DNA of 64,000 bases from Streptomyces bluensis (GTDB lineage Bacteria; Actinomycetota; Actinomycetes; Streptomycetales; Streptomycetaceae): NCBI RefSeq assembly GCF_014650715.1, contig NZ_BMVM01000004.1, positions 434,001-498,000 of the forward strand, given 5' to 3'. The position numbers were made by a program, and so were the translations under genes. Under the pieces are notes generated by a model. That model did not search any database. It was not told where the DNA came from and worked only from the letters and a program-made list of their open reading frames with translations. Shown one piece after another: positions 63,087 to 64,000 of the stretch (the stretch's first letter is position 1; each line of letters opens with the position of its first letter).

Positions 63087-64000
63087 GTCTTCTTCTCCTC
63101 CTCGGGCTGCTCGGGCGGCCGGTCGAACTCGTCGGTCACCAGCGGTGTCTCGTCCCCCTCGCCCCCGGTCCACCGCACGAGCAGCTCCCCGAGGGCGGTC
63201 TCCTGATCCAGCGCCACGGCCTTCTCGCGGTACAGCTCCAGCAAGGCCAGGAACCGGGCGACGACGGTGAGGGTGTCATCGGTGTCGGCGACGAGCACCC
63301 GGAAGGTGGCCTCGGTGAGCTCCCTGAGCCTCGCCACGACGATCCCGGCCTGCTCCTGCACACTCACCAGGGGCGCGTGGATGTGGTCGACGTACACCTG
63401 CGGCTTCGGCTTCGGCTGCATCGCCTTCACGGCAAGCTTCGCGAACCCTTCCGCGCCGATGCTGATGACGACCTCGGGCAGCAGCTCCGCGTGGTGCGGT
63501 TCGAGCCCGACGGTACGGGGGTAGCGCCGGGCCTCCTCGTCGAGGCGGTGACTGAAGATGTCGGCGATCTGTTTGTACGCGCGATACTGCAGCAGCCGCG
63601 CGAACAGCAGGTCCCGTGCCTCCAGCAACGCGAGATCGGCCTCGTCCTCGACCTCCGCGGACGGCAGCAGCCGCGCGGCCTTGAGATCGAGCAGCGTGGC
63701 GGCCACCACGAGGAACTCGGTCGTCCGGTCGAGATCCCAGTCCGGCCCCATGGCCCGGATGTGCGCCATGAACTCGTCGGTCACCTTCGACAGCGCGACC
63801 TCGGTGACGTCCAGCTTGTGCTTCGAGATCAGCTGGAGGAGAAGGTCGAAGGGCCCTTCGAAGTTGGCGAGCCGGACCTTGAAGACACCGTCGTCGGGTT
63901 CAGCGGGTTCACCGGGTTCACCGGGATGGCCGGGTTGGCCGGCTTCGTCGGGGTCACCTGTGTCTTCGGCGGCCGGCTGCGGGACACCGGGCTCGGTCGC
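63083..64000 (-). CDS. scpA: Segregation and condensation protein A (5-prime end outside the window)
   Basis: 306 residues visible, start missing. Open to the window edge: an acidic, Pro/Gly-rich N-terminal extension of at least 43 residues (GEPGEPAEPDDG), then FKVRLANFEGPFDLLLQLIS, the ScpA N-terminal domain that binds the SMC neck. The C-terminal winged helix ends with LALLELYREKAVALDQE. A GTG at 63784 lies inside the conserved domain and is not the start. First gene of the scpA-scpB-rluB set in this window. Confidence 0.95.
   Translation of the reverse strand, partial: ATEPGVPQPAAEDTGDPDEAGQPGHPGEPGEPAEPDDGVFKVRLANFEGPFDLLLQLISKHKLDVTEVALSKVTDEFMAHIRAMGPDWDLDRTTEFLVVAATLLDLKAARLLPSAEVEDEADLALLEARDLLFARLLQYRAYKQIADIFSHRLDEEARRYPRTVGLEPHHAELLPEVVISIGAEGFAKLAVKAMQPKPKPQVYVDHIHAPLVSVQEQAGIVVARLRELTEATFRVLVADTDDTLTVVARFLALLELYREKAVALDQETALGELLVRWTGGEGDETPLVTDEFDRPPEQPEEEKKT

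Overview
The window is chromosomal DNA from a Streptomyces-type actinomycete. It has very high GC, GTG and TTG starts next to AGGAGG-like sites, 4-base ATGA/GTGA gene overlaps, many long spurious antisense frames, and typical Streptomyces proteins (SGPA/SGPB/SGPD-like proteases, SepF paralogue, SigK/RskA, DnaE2 with a Y-family partner, ScpA/ScpB). Gene order resembles the conserved arm-proximal core of S. coelicolor; this is recalled knowledge, not a search result. I see no rRNA, tRNA, CRISPR array, transposase or prophage.

Layout. 1-7.7 kb: surface protein, MFS exporter, CitMHS citrate carrier, molybdopterin oxidoreductase with a TetR-like operator, TetR regulator coupled to a lipoprotein. 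7.8-11.2 kb: homogentisate dioxygenase (hmgA), GntR regulator, stand-alone type ISP specificity-domain protein. 11.2-15.4 kb: TetR regulator divergent from a DrrAB-type ABC exporter with two operator copies, CaiB-type CoA-transferase, small conserved protein. 15.5-22 kb: SigK-RskA sigma/anti-sigma pair divergent from DUF4331, TPR and NicO/RcnA metal-transporter genes; both divergent promoters share one ECF-like motif. 22-30 kb: secreted GDSL lipase, subtilisin, AAA ATPase, DUF72, GntR/YtrA regulator, GNAT, DUF402, methyltransferase, secreted lipase. 30-35 kb: mutasome-like pair, DnaE2 plus a catalytically dead ImuB-like Y-family protein. 35-40 kb: three chymotrypsin-like secreted proteases, two of them a tandem duplication that includes their terminators and leaders. 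40-53 kb: SepF paralogue, glutaryl-CoA dehydrogenase-like gene, MFS exporter, PIG-V-like mannosyltransferase, PAP2 phosphatase, I78 inhibitor, GT4 pair, lipoprotein, MITE-like element, Rpf/LysM hydrolase, hypothetical genes. 53-64 kb: housekeeping genes der, plsC, cmk, tyrA, aroH, then two RlaP-like nucleotidyltransferases, ADP-ribosylglycohydrolase and NrtR, then rluB, scpB, scpA (cut by the window end).

Themes. Extracellular degradation is prominent: four serine proteases, two lipases, a peptidase inhibitor and an Rpf hydrolase. Small GC-rich palindromic elements recur, once inside a 208-bp inverted-repeat element and twice inserted in frame within genes (methyltransferase and ImuB-like protein). 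The 3-prime end of tyrA is duplicated in the tyrA-cmk gap. The best candidates for under-described biology are the SigK-linked metal/surface cluster, the NrtR/ADP-ribosylglycohydrolase/RlaP operon, and the coding palindromic insertions.
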